DNA of 64,000 nucleotides, taken from Haliscomenobacter sp. Its GTDB lineage: Bacteria; Bacteroidota; Bacteroidia; Chitinophagales; Saprospiraceae. Within the stretch, counting starts at the first letter, position 1, and every line of letters starts with the position of its first letter. The notes below the pieces were generated by a model. The model was given only the letters and a program-made list of their open reading frames with translations, did no database searches and was not told the origin of the DNA. The position numbers and the translations under genes were made by a program. Below, piece after piece: positions 35,132 to 42,326 of the stretch. The stretch covers positions 1 to 64,000 of the forward strand of contig JADJHZ010000024.1 of NCBI GenBank assembly GCA_016707205.1, given 5' to 3'.

Positions 35132-37179
35132 AAGGAAAGGGCTCTCCATACCTCTTCCGGACTGGCAACCGGCCGTTGACAGGCATAGTCCTTGCAGAGG
35201 TAAAATTCCGTTCGGGTCTCCGACGTACCTCTCCCGGACAGCAGGGGGAATTCCGGGTTTTCCCGCTCATTCGCCATAAGGACAACCCCGGGGAGGAATT
35301 TCCGGCATAAATCTGCAGCGCCGGTATTGGCATCAGGCCCCACTACAGCGATCTCTGCCGCCCCGCCCACTTCCTGGAGCATGGCCGTAGCATACCGGGC
35401 AAACGGCATCGGATCTTCGGTAACGGTATTCCGTACCGCAAGCATTGCCTTTTCCGCCAGTACCCGCAAGTCCCGGCGGTCGAAGATCAGCGCCAGACGC
35501 TGCAGGTTGCCAATCATCGCCGCAATGCCAGAAGGCATCTCGGCATCGTAAAGCTCCTTGCGGCGCAGAAAAAGGTCCTCCCTGCCTTTGGCGGTAAAGA
35601 AAAACAGCCCGTCTTGCGGATCGTAGAAATCCCGGATTGCGGTTTCTGTAAGCCGAAGCGCGAGCCGGAGGCGGTCTGTATTGAAATCCAGGGTATAGGC
35701 GTCTAAAAGGACTTCAATGAAAAACGCGTAATCGTTGAGGAATGCGCCGATCCCCGGCTTTTCCTCTTCTACCAGTTGATGAAAAAGCGTTTCTCCATCC
35801 GGAGCGAGGAACCTGTTTTGCAGGAAGTCAATCCCTGCCAGGGCCCGGGTTTTATAGTCCGGATTGCCCAGTGCGTGAAAGGCCTGGATAAAGGCATTAA
35901 CCGTCAGGGCATTCCAACCAAGCAGTACGTTTTCGTCGCGGTGGGGGCGGGGTAACGCAAGGCGCACTTCCAGCATTTCCTCTGTGACCCGGTGTAGCCA
36001 GCTTTCAAAAAACGCAGGGTCCAGCCCTGTACGCAAGGCAAAATCCCGTGCCGGCTCCTTGCGGTAAAGGATATTTTTCTCTTCCCAATTGCCCGCTTCC
36101 GTGGCATTGAAATAGGCCATAAACCACTCGGTATCCTCGCCAAGGATGGTTTTGATCTCGTCGGCATACCAAGTGTAATAGCCCCCCTCCTCCCCTTCCG
36201 CATCGGCGTCCAGGGCGGCATAAAACCTCCCATCCCGCCCGGAAAGCTCCCGGAGGATAAACGCAAGCGTGGCTTCCAATCCTTCCCGAAATAAAGGCTG
36301 AGGCGAAAACCGGTAAGCATCGGCTAAAAGCCGGGCAAGGAGGGCGTTGTCATAAAGCATTTTTTCAAAATGCGGCACAAACCAGCTCCTGTCGGTCGCA
36401 TAGCGGGCAACGCCGCCGCCCAGTTGATCAAAAATGCCTCCATACAGGAGTTTGCGCAAGGAGAACGCTACGTGGTCCCAGGCTTCCCGGTTATGGAAAC
36501 GGGCGGCATAGTGGAGCAAAAACTCCAGCGCCATAGTATTCGGGAATTTGGCCGCCTGATCAAACCCACCCTCTTCTGTGTCAAACCGGATTTGGAATTT
36601 TTGAAATACCCCCTCCACCCAGGTCTCGGAGAAAGGGTCTTTTCCCGGCTGGGGAGAAAAAGGAGCGGCGGTCATCAATTGTTCGGCGCGAACCAAGGTA
36701 GCGGCAATCCGATCGGCTTGCCGGTCGACGGCTTCCCGGTTTTCGAAAAAATTATACGCTGCGTACTCCAGGGCCTGAACCCAGGACATGCGCTTGAATC
36801 CCGGCTGTGGCGGGAAGTAGGTCCCGGCAAAAAAAGGCTTGCCTTCCGGAGTGAGAAAAACGTTTAGCGGCCAACCGCCTGTTCCGGTAAGCGCCTGACA
36901 GGCATCCATGTAGAGCTGATCCAGGTCGGGTCGCTCCTCCCGATCGATCTTGATATTGACGAAATATTGGTTCATCAGGGCAGCCACTGCGGGATCTTCA
37001 AAGCTCTCCCGCTCCATCACATGACACCAATGGCAGGTAGAATATCCGATACTGACGAGCACAGGCTTGTTTTCCTCGCGGGCTTTTCCAAGCGCTTCCT
37101 CCGCCCAGGGATACCAATCCACGGGGTTGGAGGCATGCTGCCGCAGATAAGCACTGGATTGATGCTGAAGACGGTTCAT
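35119..37179 (-). CDS. Thioredoxin-domain protein of the DUF255 (YyaL/SSP411) family
   Basis: The protein has 686 residues. The N-terminal DUF255 thioredoxin-like domain starts SSAYLRQHASNPVDWYPWAE and carries STCHWCHVMERESFED, with Cys-x-x-Cys at about residues 47-50. A long alpha/alpha barrel-like region follows (FDQLGGGVARYATDRSWFVP, HFEKMLYDNALLARLLADAY), as in glycosidase-type six-hairpin folds. The family's function is uncertain; a redox or sugar-epimerase-like role has been proposed. It lies 11 bp downstream of the small membrane gene, so it probably shares its operon. Confidence 0.92.
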   Translation of the reverse strand: MNRLQHQSSAYLRQHASNPVDWYPWAEEALGKAREENKPVLVSIGYSTCHWCHVMERESFEDPAVAALMNQYFVNIKIDREERPDLDQLYMDACQALTGTGGWPLNVFLTPEGKPFFAGTYFPPQPGFKRMSWVQALEYAAYNFFENREAVDRQADRIAATLVRAEQLMTAAPFSPQPGKDPFSETWVEGVFQKFQIRFDTEEGGFDQAAKFPNTMALEFLLHYAARFHNREAWDHVAFSLRKLLYGGIFDQLGGGVARYATDRSWFVPHFEKMLYDNALLARLLADAYRFSPQPLFREGLEATLAFILRELSGRDGRFYAALDADAEGEEGGYYTWYADEIKTILGEDTEWFMAYFNATEAGNWEEKNILYRKEPARDFALRTGLDPAFFESWLHRVTEEMLEVRLALPRPHRDENVLLGWNALTVNAFIQAFHALGNPDYKTRALAGIDFLQNRFLAPDGETLFHQLVEEEKPGIGAFLNDYAFFIEVLLDAYTLDFNTDRLRLALRLTETAIRDFYDPQDGLFFFTAKGREDLFLRRKELYDAEMPSGIAAMIGNLQRLALIFDRRDLRVLAEKAMLAVRNTVTEDPMPFARYATAMLQEVGGAAEIAVVGPDANTGAADLCRKFLPGVVLMANERENPEFPLLSGRGTSETRTEFYLCKDYACQRPVASPEEVWRALSFYIP

Positions 37180-37190
37180 GGGTTACCCTT

Positions 37191-37454
37191 TTACCGGCGT
37201 TCCACCTCCTCGTACGTCACCATCAGATCGTCATCCACGTTTGAGCCCCCATTGCGCGAAGCGCTTTGGCCCGGAGCGCAAGCCTGGCCTGCACAACCGA
37301 TGTTGAAGACGGCCTGAGCGAGGAAAAACAAGCCAAAGCCCAGGGAGAGGTAATCATCCGGTTGGCCGGCGTATCCGATCAACAAGACCAGACCAAAAAA
37401 TCCCTGGATTTTGCGGACCAGGCTCCATTCCAATACGGTGTGTAAAACGTTCAT
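37191..37454 (-). CDS. Small membrane protein, YgaP/DUF2892-like
   Basis: The protein has 87 residues with two predicted membrane segments (KIQGFFGLVLLIGYAG and YLSLGFGLFFLAQAVFNIGC). The CAGQACAP motif after the second helix resembles small membrane proteins of the DUF2892 type often found beside rhodaneses. The acidic tail DDDLMVTYEEVERR is cytoplasmic or periplasmic. It lies 11 bp after the DUF3365 gene and 11 bp before the DUF255 gene. Function is unknown; a link to sulfur handling is inferred from context. Confidence 0.65.
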   Translation of the reverse strand: MNVLHTVLEWSLVRKIQGFFGLVLLIGYAGQPDDYLSLGFGLFFLAQAVFNIGCAGQACAPGQSASRNGGSNVDDDLMVTYEEVERR

Positions 37455-37465
37455 TGATAGAAAAG

Positions 37466-38095
37466 CTATTTCGGTAAGTGAAGGTTTCGGTCAAAACGGA
37501 CGCTCCAAAGGCCTCTCCAGTCCCCATCCTTGTACCCGACCGCCTGGTCTTCTGGATAAAGGGATTTCAAGGTAGCATAATCTTCTTCTTTCAGCGAAGC
37601 GCCCACCTCCCCATGGCAGGAAAGGCAAAAGGCATTGACTTTAATCGGCGCGTAAAAAGCGACGGTTTGGTTGTCCACGAGAACGACCTTGGGCTTAAGG
37701 GGCATTTGAGCAGCCCAATCCTTAGCGTATTGCTCCAACGCCGATTTTTCCAAATCATCCGGGCGGTCTTCCAGATTACGGACCTTCAGGCTGGTCCGGC
37801 GGATTTTTGCGCCGTAAACGCCGGACAAGCTATCGGCAATAGGCAAGGCGGCCATATTGCAGTATTGGGCGGCATGAGCGACTCCCCCTTCCTGCATAGC
37901 AGCCTGAAGGCGCCCGCTCATAACGGCAAAGGTAGCCTGAGCTATTTCTTGCCCTTGCTCGAGAAACCTGGCCGATTCTTCTTCCGTCAGCGGTTTTACT
38001 TCAGGCGCTTTGGACTGCCGGTTGCAAGCGGTTATGCCTGCCAGTGCTGCCAGGAAAAGAAAGGTAAAAAGTTGGTTTTTACGCATGGTCTTCAT
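37466..38095 (-). CDS. Exported DUF3365 (Tll0287-like) heme-binding protein
   Basis: The start at 38095 (MKTMRKNQLFTFLFLAALAG, then ITAC) gives a lipoprotein-type signal with Cys, total 209 residues. AYCNMAALPIADSLSGVYGA and RTSLKVRNLEDRPDDLEKSA are DUF3365 hallmarks, and FCLSCHGE supplies a CxxCH heme site near the C-terminus. Family members are periplasmic c-type heme sensors or redox proteins. A hairpin sits directly upstream. It probably follows the persulfide dioxygenase gene in an operon and may take part in sulfur-driven electron transfer (inference). Confidence 0.82.
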   Translation of the reverse strand: MKTMRKNQLFTFLFLAALAGITACNRQSKAPEVKPLTEEESARFLEQGQEIAQATFAVMSGRLQAAMQEGGVAHAAQYCNMAALPIADSLSGVYGAKIRRTSLKVRNLEDRPDDLEKSALEQYAKDWAAQMPLKPKVVLVDNQTVAFYAPIKVNAFCLSCHGEVGASLKEEDYATLKSLYPEDQAVGYKDGDWRGLWSVRFDRNLHLPK

Positions 38096-38101
38096 TTGGA
38101 A

Positions 38102-38141
38102 AAGAGCCGGGAGCGGCGATGAAACGCCCGACTCCCGGCTC
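38102..38141 (-). terminator. Hairpin between persulfide dioxygenase and DUF3365 genes
   Basis: AGAGCCGGGAG (38102-38112) pairs perfectly with CTCCCGGCTCT (38131-38141). On the minus strand it runs into TTTT directly before the DUF3365 start. It may partly terminate the upstream transcript. Two smaller stem-loops (GAGGC-TCTT-GCCTC at 38166-38179 and TTGAGGC-TCCT-GCCTCAA at 38195-38212) lie just before it. Confidence 0.6.
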
Positions 38142-38219
38142 TGTCGTATTTTTTCAACCTGGCGAGAGGCTCTTGCCTCGTGCTCTGTACCTCTTTGAGG
38201 CTCCTGCCTCAACCCGTTA

Positions 38220-39671
38220 TTAAATCACTGCTTCGATCGCCTGATCAATCACCTCCTGGGAGATCGACGTCGGGCAGACGTAATCCGTTTTGGGCACATC
38301 GGCTTCTTCAATGGCTCTCCAGCCCTCCTGTACATCGACCAGATAGCCAAAGCCGCGGGCGCGCAAGATCGAAGCGGTGATCATGGAGCGGTAGCCGCCC
38401 AGGCAGTGCAGGTAGTATTTTTTCTGCGGGTCGAGGCGCTGCATATTCCGGTTGATGTAATCCAGCGGGAAGTTTTCGGCGCCTTCCACATGCTGAGACA
38501 GGAATTCCGTCGGTTTGCGCACATCGAGGATGTGATCGGCATCACCATGTTTCATTCGCACCGCTAATTCATCTGCCGTAATGGATTCCATGGAATCCAG
38601 TTCCTTTCCGGCGGCGGTCCAGGCGGCGATTCCGCCTTCGAGGTACCCGATCGTGTTGTCGTATCCGACGCGGGCAAGGCGCGTCACCACTTCCTCTTCA
38701 CGGCCTTCCGGCGCTACGACGACGATCGGCTGCTGGAGGTCTACGATCAAAGCGCCAACCCATGGGGCAAAGTCCCCGTCGATCCCGACGAAAACAGATC
38801 CGGGAATAAAGCCGGTCTGGAACTCGCTTTCATGGCGGGTATCCAGCAGGAGGGCGCCTTCGGCCTCGATTACGGCCTCCAGGGCGCTGGGGCTGAGAGG
38901 CGCGGTGCCCCGTTTGAGTACGTCGTCGATACTGCTATATCCGGTTTTATTCAGCTTGGCGTTTTTTGCGAAGTATTGAGGCGGCGGCATCAACCCAGCC
39001 GTCACTTCGTAGATGAACTCCTCGCGGGTCATGTCGGCGCGCAAGGCGTAATTGGTTTTCTTTTGGTTGCCCAGGGTATCCCAGGTATCGGAACTCATGT
39101 TTTTTCCGCAAGCGGAGCCGGCGCCATGGGCGGGGTATACGATCACGTCGCCAGGCAGAGTCATGATCTTGTTGCGCAGGCTGTCGAAAAGCCATCCGGC
39201 AAGATCTTCTTTGGTAATGCTGCCGGCTTTCTGCGCCAGGTCGGGGCGGCCTACGTCACCGATAAACAAGGTGTCGCCGGTAAAAATTGCATAATCCTTG
39301 CCCTGCTCGTCGCGAAGCAGGTACGTAGTGCTTTCCGGGGTATGCCCGGGAGTGTGGAGCACCTTAAAGGTTACTTTGCCCACGTGGATCTCCTGGCCGT
39401 CGACCGTATCCATCTTCTCGAACTCCGTCTGGGCATTGGGGCCATACACGATGGTCGCACCTGTCTTTTGGGCCAGGTCGACGTGCCCCGACACGAAGTC
39501 GGCGTGGAAGTGGGTCTCAAAAATGTACTTCAGCGTAGCGCCTTCCTGCTTGAGTTTTTCCAGGTAAGGACGGGTTTCGCGCAAGGGGTCGATGATCACG
39601 GCCTCCCCTTCGCTTTCGATGTAATAGGCTGCTTCAGCCAGACATCCGGTATAAATTTGTTCGACTTTCAT
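38220..39671 (-). CDS. Persulfide dioxygenase-like MBL-fold hydrolase fused to two rhodanese domains
   Basis: The start at 39671 (MKVEQIYTGC) gives 483 residues. The metal site THFHADFVSGH has His54, His56, Asp58 and His63. It belongs to the ETHE1-type (persulfide dioxygenase) branch, which oxidises glutathione persulfide to sulfite. Two rhodanese domains follow. The first (IVVVAPEGREEEVVTRLARV) lacks the catalytic Cys. The second (YYLHCLGGYRSMI) has it. The paralog at 42327-43733 shares the same layout. A Crp-like site lies 125 bp upstream. Downstream genes probably form its operon. Confidence 0.9.
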   Translation of the reverse strand: MKVEQIYTGCLAEAAYYIESEGEAVIIDPLRETRPYLEKLKQEGATLKYIFETHFHADFVSGHVDLAQKTGATIVYGPNAQTEFEKMDTVDGQEIHVGKVTFKVLHTPGHTPESTTYLLRDEQGKDYAIFTGDTLFIGDVGRPDLAQKAGSITKEDLAGWLFDSLRNKIMTLPGDVIVYPAHGAGSACGKNMSSDTWDTLGNQKKTNYALRADMTREEFIYEVTAGLMPPPQYFAKNAKLNKTGYSSIDDVLKRGTAPLSPSALEAVIEAEGALLLDTRHESEFQTGFIPGSVFVGIDGDFAPWVGALIVDLQQPIVVVAPEGREEEVVTRLARVGYDNTIGYLEGGIAAWTAAGKELDSMESITADELAVRMKHGDADHILDVRKPTEFLSQHVEGAENFPLDYINRNMQRLDPQKKYYLHCLGGYRSMITASILRARGFGYLVDVQEGWRAIEEADVPKTDYVCPTSISQEVIDQAIEAVI

Positions 39672-39795
39672 TGGTACAATTTGGTGTTCAAAAAAAATAT
39701 GATACAATATTCATGTTTTAGGACAAAAAAGCAAGCCCCATGGTTCGGCTTGCCGGAAAACAAAGGCAAAAATATTCCCAAACACAAGCACAGGC

Positions 39796-39811
39796 AGTGA
39801 TGTGGATCACA
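39796..39811. promoter_or_regulatory. Crp/Fnr-like palindrome upstream of persulfide dioxygenase
   Basis: AGTGA-TGTGGA-TCACA is the best dyad of the set and lies 125 bp before the start at 39671. Confidence 0.6.
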
Positions 39812-39849
39812 ATATTTTCTTTCTGAAAATGGGGGAATGCCGAATTTTT

Positions 39850-39975
39850 GGGAAGGGAGAAAGGGAGCAGGGAGAAAGGGAGCAGGGAGCAGGGAGCGGG
39901 GAGCGGGGAGCAGGGCGTCCAAATGCTCCCTGCTCCCTTTCTCCCTGCTCCCTAATCCCTAATCCCTGCTCCCTA
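39850..39975. repeat. GGGAGCA-type simple repeats with inverted copy
   Basis: Degenerate heptamer/octamer repeats (GGGAGCA, GGGAGAAA, GGGAGCGG) run from about 39855 to 39915. Their reverse complements (TGCTCCC, TTTCTCCC, CCTAATCCC) run from about 39921 to 39975. Together they can form one long imperfect hairpin between two minus-strand genes. Confidence 0.8.
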
Positions 39976-39980
39976 AAAAA

Positions 39981-40364
39981 TCAATGCCATTTAGCCAGAT
40001 AATGGAAAAAGTCGGTTTTAAGTTCGTTATAGATTTTGCGGTAGCTGTTCATGCGGGCGCGCATGGTGGCATGGTCGTTGACGAAATGTTCCTGGAGATT
40101 CTGTTCTTTTTGGAGTTTTAGTCCGAGTTGTTGTTCATGGACGTGGATGTCGCGCAGGAGTTTATCCAGCACTTCTTTTTGGCGGATAAATTGGTTTTGG
40201 AACTGTTCCAGTTTAGCGAGCACTTCGATTTCCCGGTAGCGCATCACGAGGTCGCTCAGGCGGTTTTCAAAGAATCGGAGTTCGCCTTCGAAAAATTCCA
40301 GTTCGTTCATCCACACTTTGTGTTCAAAGTGCAGGACTTGTACATCTACTTGGGTAACAGACAT
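39981..40364 (-). CDS. Coiled-coil hypothetical protein
   Basis: The protein has 127 residues with no signal peptide or membrane segment. It is strongly helical with heptad character (ELEFFEGELRFFENRLSDLV, EQQLGLKLQKEQNLQEHFVN). Similar small coiled-coil proteins are often conserved beside CBS-domain and Hsp20 genes in Bacteroidota, which is the case here. No catalytic motif is seen and no function is assigned. Confidence 0.7.
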   Translation of the reverse strand: MSVTQVDVQVLHFEHKVWMNELEFFEGELRFFENRLSDLVMRYREIEVLAKLEQFQNQFIRQKEVLDKLLRDIHVHEQQLGLKLQKEQNLQEHFVNDHATMRARMNSYRKIYNELKTDFFHYLAKWH

Positions 40365-40429
40365 AGGACTACAGATTTTTAGTGAAAAATAGCCGGTTCT
40401 TCCAACGGGCTTTCAAAGCGCCAGATTTT

Positions 40430-40447
40430 GCGCACGTCATCGTGCGC
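40430..40447. other. GC-rich hairpin between CBS and coiled-coil genes
   Basis: GCGCACG (40430-40436) pairs with CGTGCGC (40441-40447) around TCAT. No T-run follows on the minus strand, so it is not a classical terminator. It lies in the 150-bp gap between the two genes. Confidence 0.5.
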
Positions 40448-40514
40448 CTCCCAGCCTCCTGAAGAAGTGGTCCTACGCACCATGCACAAAATCAGTTATT
40501 TTGGAGTAAAGCCT

Positions 40515-40961
40515 TCAGGTCAGGAAGTTGATTTCGCTGCAGCAGTAGCTGATCACGTCGTGGGTAGTGATGATACCCACCAGGATACCGCGGTCGACTA
40601 CCGGTACGGCGTGAAAAAGGTTTTCCTTGAACATATCCGCTACCAGGAAAAGGGCGTCGTCCGGGCTGACGGTAGCGACTTGTTTGGTCATAATTTCCCC
40701 GGCGGTCATCGAACGATAGAGCATATCGTTGTATTCCTTGTATTTTTCCCCATCGAAGAGGGTCAGGAAATGGTTGACGCGGTTGAAATCGCTTTTACTG
40801 ATGATTCCCACCAGCTTGCCATGATCATCCACGACAGGGACGTGGTGGACATTGTTGGATTGGAAAATGTCCCGGACTTTTTCCAGGGTATCTGCGGGTT
40901 CCACGATGAGCAATTCCCGCGTCATGAGTTCGGCGACCGCTATTTTCAATGAGTTCAGCAT
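40515..40961 (-). CDS. CBS domain-pair protein
   Basis: The start at 40961 (MLNSLKIAVAELMTRELLIV) gives 148 residues; the longer frame has no domain content upstream. Two CBS motifs follow: MTRELLIVEPADTLEKVRDI with HVPVVDDHGKLVGIIS, then MTKQVATVSPDDALFLVADM with AVPVVDRGILVGIITTHD. Paired CBS modules bind adenine nucleotides and act as sensors. It lies downstream of the Hsp20 gene, with a terminator hairpin between. Confidence 0.9.
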   Translation of the reverse strand: MLNSLKIAVAELMTRELLIVEPADTLEKVRDIFQSNNVHHVPVVDDHGKLVGIISKSDFNRVNHFLTLFDGEKYKEYNDMLYRSMTAGEIMTKQVATVSPDDALFLVADMFKENLFHAVPVVDRGILVGIITTHDVISYCCSEINFLT

Positions 40962-40999
40962 AGCTCTTGTTTTAACCGCAGACAGTAAAAAGATACTGC

Positions 41000-41028
41000 A
41001 ACGGGGAAGGAACCTTTCCTTCCCCGTT
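41000..41028 (-). terminator. Hairpin between Hsp20 and CBS genes
   Basis: AACGGGGAAGGAA (41000-41012) pairs perfectly with TTCCTTCCCCGTT (41016-41028). On the minus strand a TTTTT follows about 10 nt after the stem. It is placed 55 bp after the Hsp20 stop. Confidence 0.65.
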
Positions 41029-41082
41029 TGTTCAGATTCTGAATAACAACATTCAATCGAATGCAGGTACACGAAAGAACCA

Positions 41083-41514
41083 TCAGGCGATGGTTACTTT
41101 CTTCACTTTGGGCGCCGATTTTTCCAGTTTAGGAAGTTCGATCAGCAAAAGCCCTTCTTTGTACGTCGCTTTGATCTTTTCAGAATTCACGTTTTCGGGA
41201 AGCGTGAACGAACGGCTAAATTTGTTGTAGCTAAACTCCTTGCGCGTGAAGTGCTCTTTCTTTTCTTCCGTGTGTTCCGTGTGTTCCGAACTGATCATCA
41301 AAACGCCCTCTTTGATTTCGATTACGAAATCTTCCTTCTTCATGCCAGGTGCAGCCATTTCAACAATGAACAAGTCTTCCGTCTCCCGTATATTGACTGC
41401 GGGAATGAGGCTTGCGCCATCGCCGGGAAACAGCTTGAGGTCCCCGAAGAAATCCTCCACCCAAGACCGGAAGGACGGCGCCACAGCGCCTGGATTCCAA
41501 CGAACGATTGACAT
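41083..41514 (-). CDS. Hsp20/alpha-crystallin family small heat-shock protein
   Basis: The start at 41514 (MSIVRWNPGAVAPSFRSWVE) gives 143 residues and matches the usual family N-terminus. The alpha-crystallin domain contains VNIRETEDLFIVEMAAPGMK and FSRSFTLPENVNSEKIKATY, with the conserved GLLLIELPK (A-x-x-x-n-G-v-L motif) near the end. It is a cytoplasmic chaperone holdase. A 16-bp palindrome lies 94 bp upstream. Confidence 0.93.
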   Translation of the reverse strand: MSIVRWNPGAVAPSFRSWVEDFFGDLKLFPGDGASLIPAVNIRETEDLFIVEMAAPGMKKEDFVIEIKEGVLMISSEHTEHTEEKKEHFTRKEFSYNKFSRSFTLPENVNSEKIKATYKEGLLLIELPKLEKSAPKVKKVTIA

Positions 41515-41607
41515 AGCCCAAGTTTTTGGTGATACCATATAGTTTTTGATCACATCTAAGTTGCGTTTTGTTTCCCCGGAAAAAAATGAGATTAATCAGC
41601 CCGGGCG

Positions 41608-41623
41608 ATTGACAATTGTCAAT
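41608..41623. promoter_or_regulatory. Perfect 16-bp palindrome upstream of hsp20
   Basis: ATTGACAATTGTCAAT is a perfect palindrome 94 bp before the Hsp20 start. Its half-site TTGAC differs from the AGTGA sites nearby. It could be an operator for another regulator, for example an Fnr-like one. Confidence 0.45.
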
Positions 41624-41676
41624 ACAGGGGATCGGGCCTCCCGACAACCGGACGCGGAACGGATCCTTACAAACCA

Positions 41677-41721
41677 CCAAAAAACAAAGAGCCAGAAAGC
41701 GCACCCGCTTCCCGGCTCTTT
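41677..41721 (-). terminator. Terminator after the rhodanese gene
   Basis: AAAGAGCC (41686-41693) pairs with GGCTCTTT (41714-41721), with an inner AAGCG/CGCTT stem. On the minus strand TTTTTT follows. It is placed 20 bp after the stop at 41741. Confidence 0.75.
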
Positions 41722-41740
41722 TCCATTTCAAAACAAACCC

Positions 41741-42040
41741 TTATGCCTTCGTAGTCGTAAACCGGCTTTGAAGCGCCTTGACATCCATCCAGGAGCCGCC
41801 GTTGTATACCTCGCGCACGCCTTTTCCATGCAGAATCGCGGCGGCAATGCCGCTGCGGTTGCCCGACTGGCAAATGAGAATCAGGGGCTTAGACATGGCT
41901 TCAAATTCGCCAATTCGGCCCATAACCTCGCCTAGTGGAATATTGATCGAGCCTTCGGCTTTTCCCATCGTAAACTCCCAACGCTCGCGCACATCGACAA
42001 CCGTAGCGGTGGGTTCTTGCAACATTTTCTGAAGATTCAT
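41741..42040 (-). CDS. Single-domain rhodanese-like sulfurtransferase
   Basis: The protein has 99 residues and is one rhodanese domain. VVDVRERWEFTMGKAEGSIN holds the first motif. The active-site loop is ICQSGNRSG with the catalytic Cys. It transfers sulfane sulfur, probably in the cytoplasm since no signal peptide is present. A Crp-like site lies 61 bp upstream. It is flanked by hsp20 and the second persulfide dioxygenase. Confidence 0.92.
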   Translation of the reverse strand: MNLQKMLQEPTATVVDVRERWEFTMGKAEGSINIPLGEVMGRIGEFEAMSKPLILICQSGNRSGIAAAILHGKGVREVYNGGSWMDVKALQSRFTTTKA

Positions 42041-42100
42041 AACAGAGCTTTAATTTTGGTGATTGATGAGGCAAAGATACCGGTTGGGGTATTAAATATC

Positions 42101-42116
42101 CGTAACACCGATCACA
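42101..42116. promoter_or_regulatory. Crp/Fnr-like site upstream of rhodanese
   Basis: CGTAA-CACCGA-TCACA keeps one perfect half-site and lies 61 bp before the rhodanese start at 42040. Confidence 0.45.
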
Positions 42117-42143
42117 CATTGGCGGAAAGGGTGGAAGGGGGAA

Positions 42144-42164
42144 GGCTTAAGGCTTAAGGCTTAA
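42144..42164. repeat. Heptanucleotide tandem repeat (GGCTTAA x3)
   Basis: Three exact GGCTTAA units are followed by the partial GGC. They lie in the gap between the second persulfide dioxygenase and the rhodanese. Confidence 0.85.
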
Positions 42165-42270
42165 GGCGCTATGCCTTTTGCCCATCAAAAAAAGGGTTAA
42201 CCCCTACTGGATTAACCCCTACCAATGAAAATCGAACAATTATTCTTCGATGTTTTCAGGAAAACAGGAG

Positions 42271-42298
42271 AAGAGACGCGCGCGAAAGCGCGCCTCTT
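42271..42298 (-). terminator. Hairpin after the second persulfide dioxygenase gene
   Basis: AAGAG with GCGCGC pairs across a GAAA tetraloop with GCGCGC and CTCTT (42271-42298), leaving a 2-nt bulge. It lies 29 bp after the stop at 42327 on the minus strand. Confidence 0.6.
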
Positions 42299-42326
42299 TC
42301 CCATGTCAAACACCTAAAAACCCATT

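Larger units (their letters stand above)
39672..39980. other. Intergenic region with Crp-like site and heptamer repeats
   Basis: The 309 bp before the persulfide dioxygenase start hold the palindrome at 39796-39811 and a GGGAGCA-type repeat block at 39850-39975. I see no gene here; the short ORFs are translations of the repeats. Confidence 0.7.

Noticed and set aside
38832..39800. Plus-strand ORF of 322 codons opposite the persulfide dioxygenase
   Set aside because: Antisense to an intact metallo-hydrolase with a full metal site. No domain is seen; the same shadow occurs opposite the paralog.
39850..39975. CRISPR-like array
   Set aside because: Units are 7-8 bp without spacers, with an inverted copy; this is a simple repeat, not a CRISPR array.
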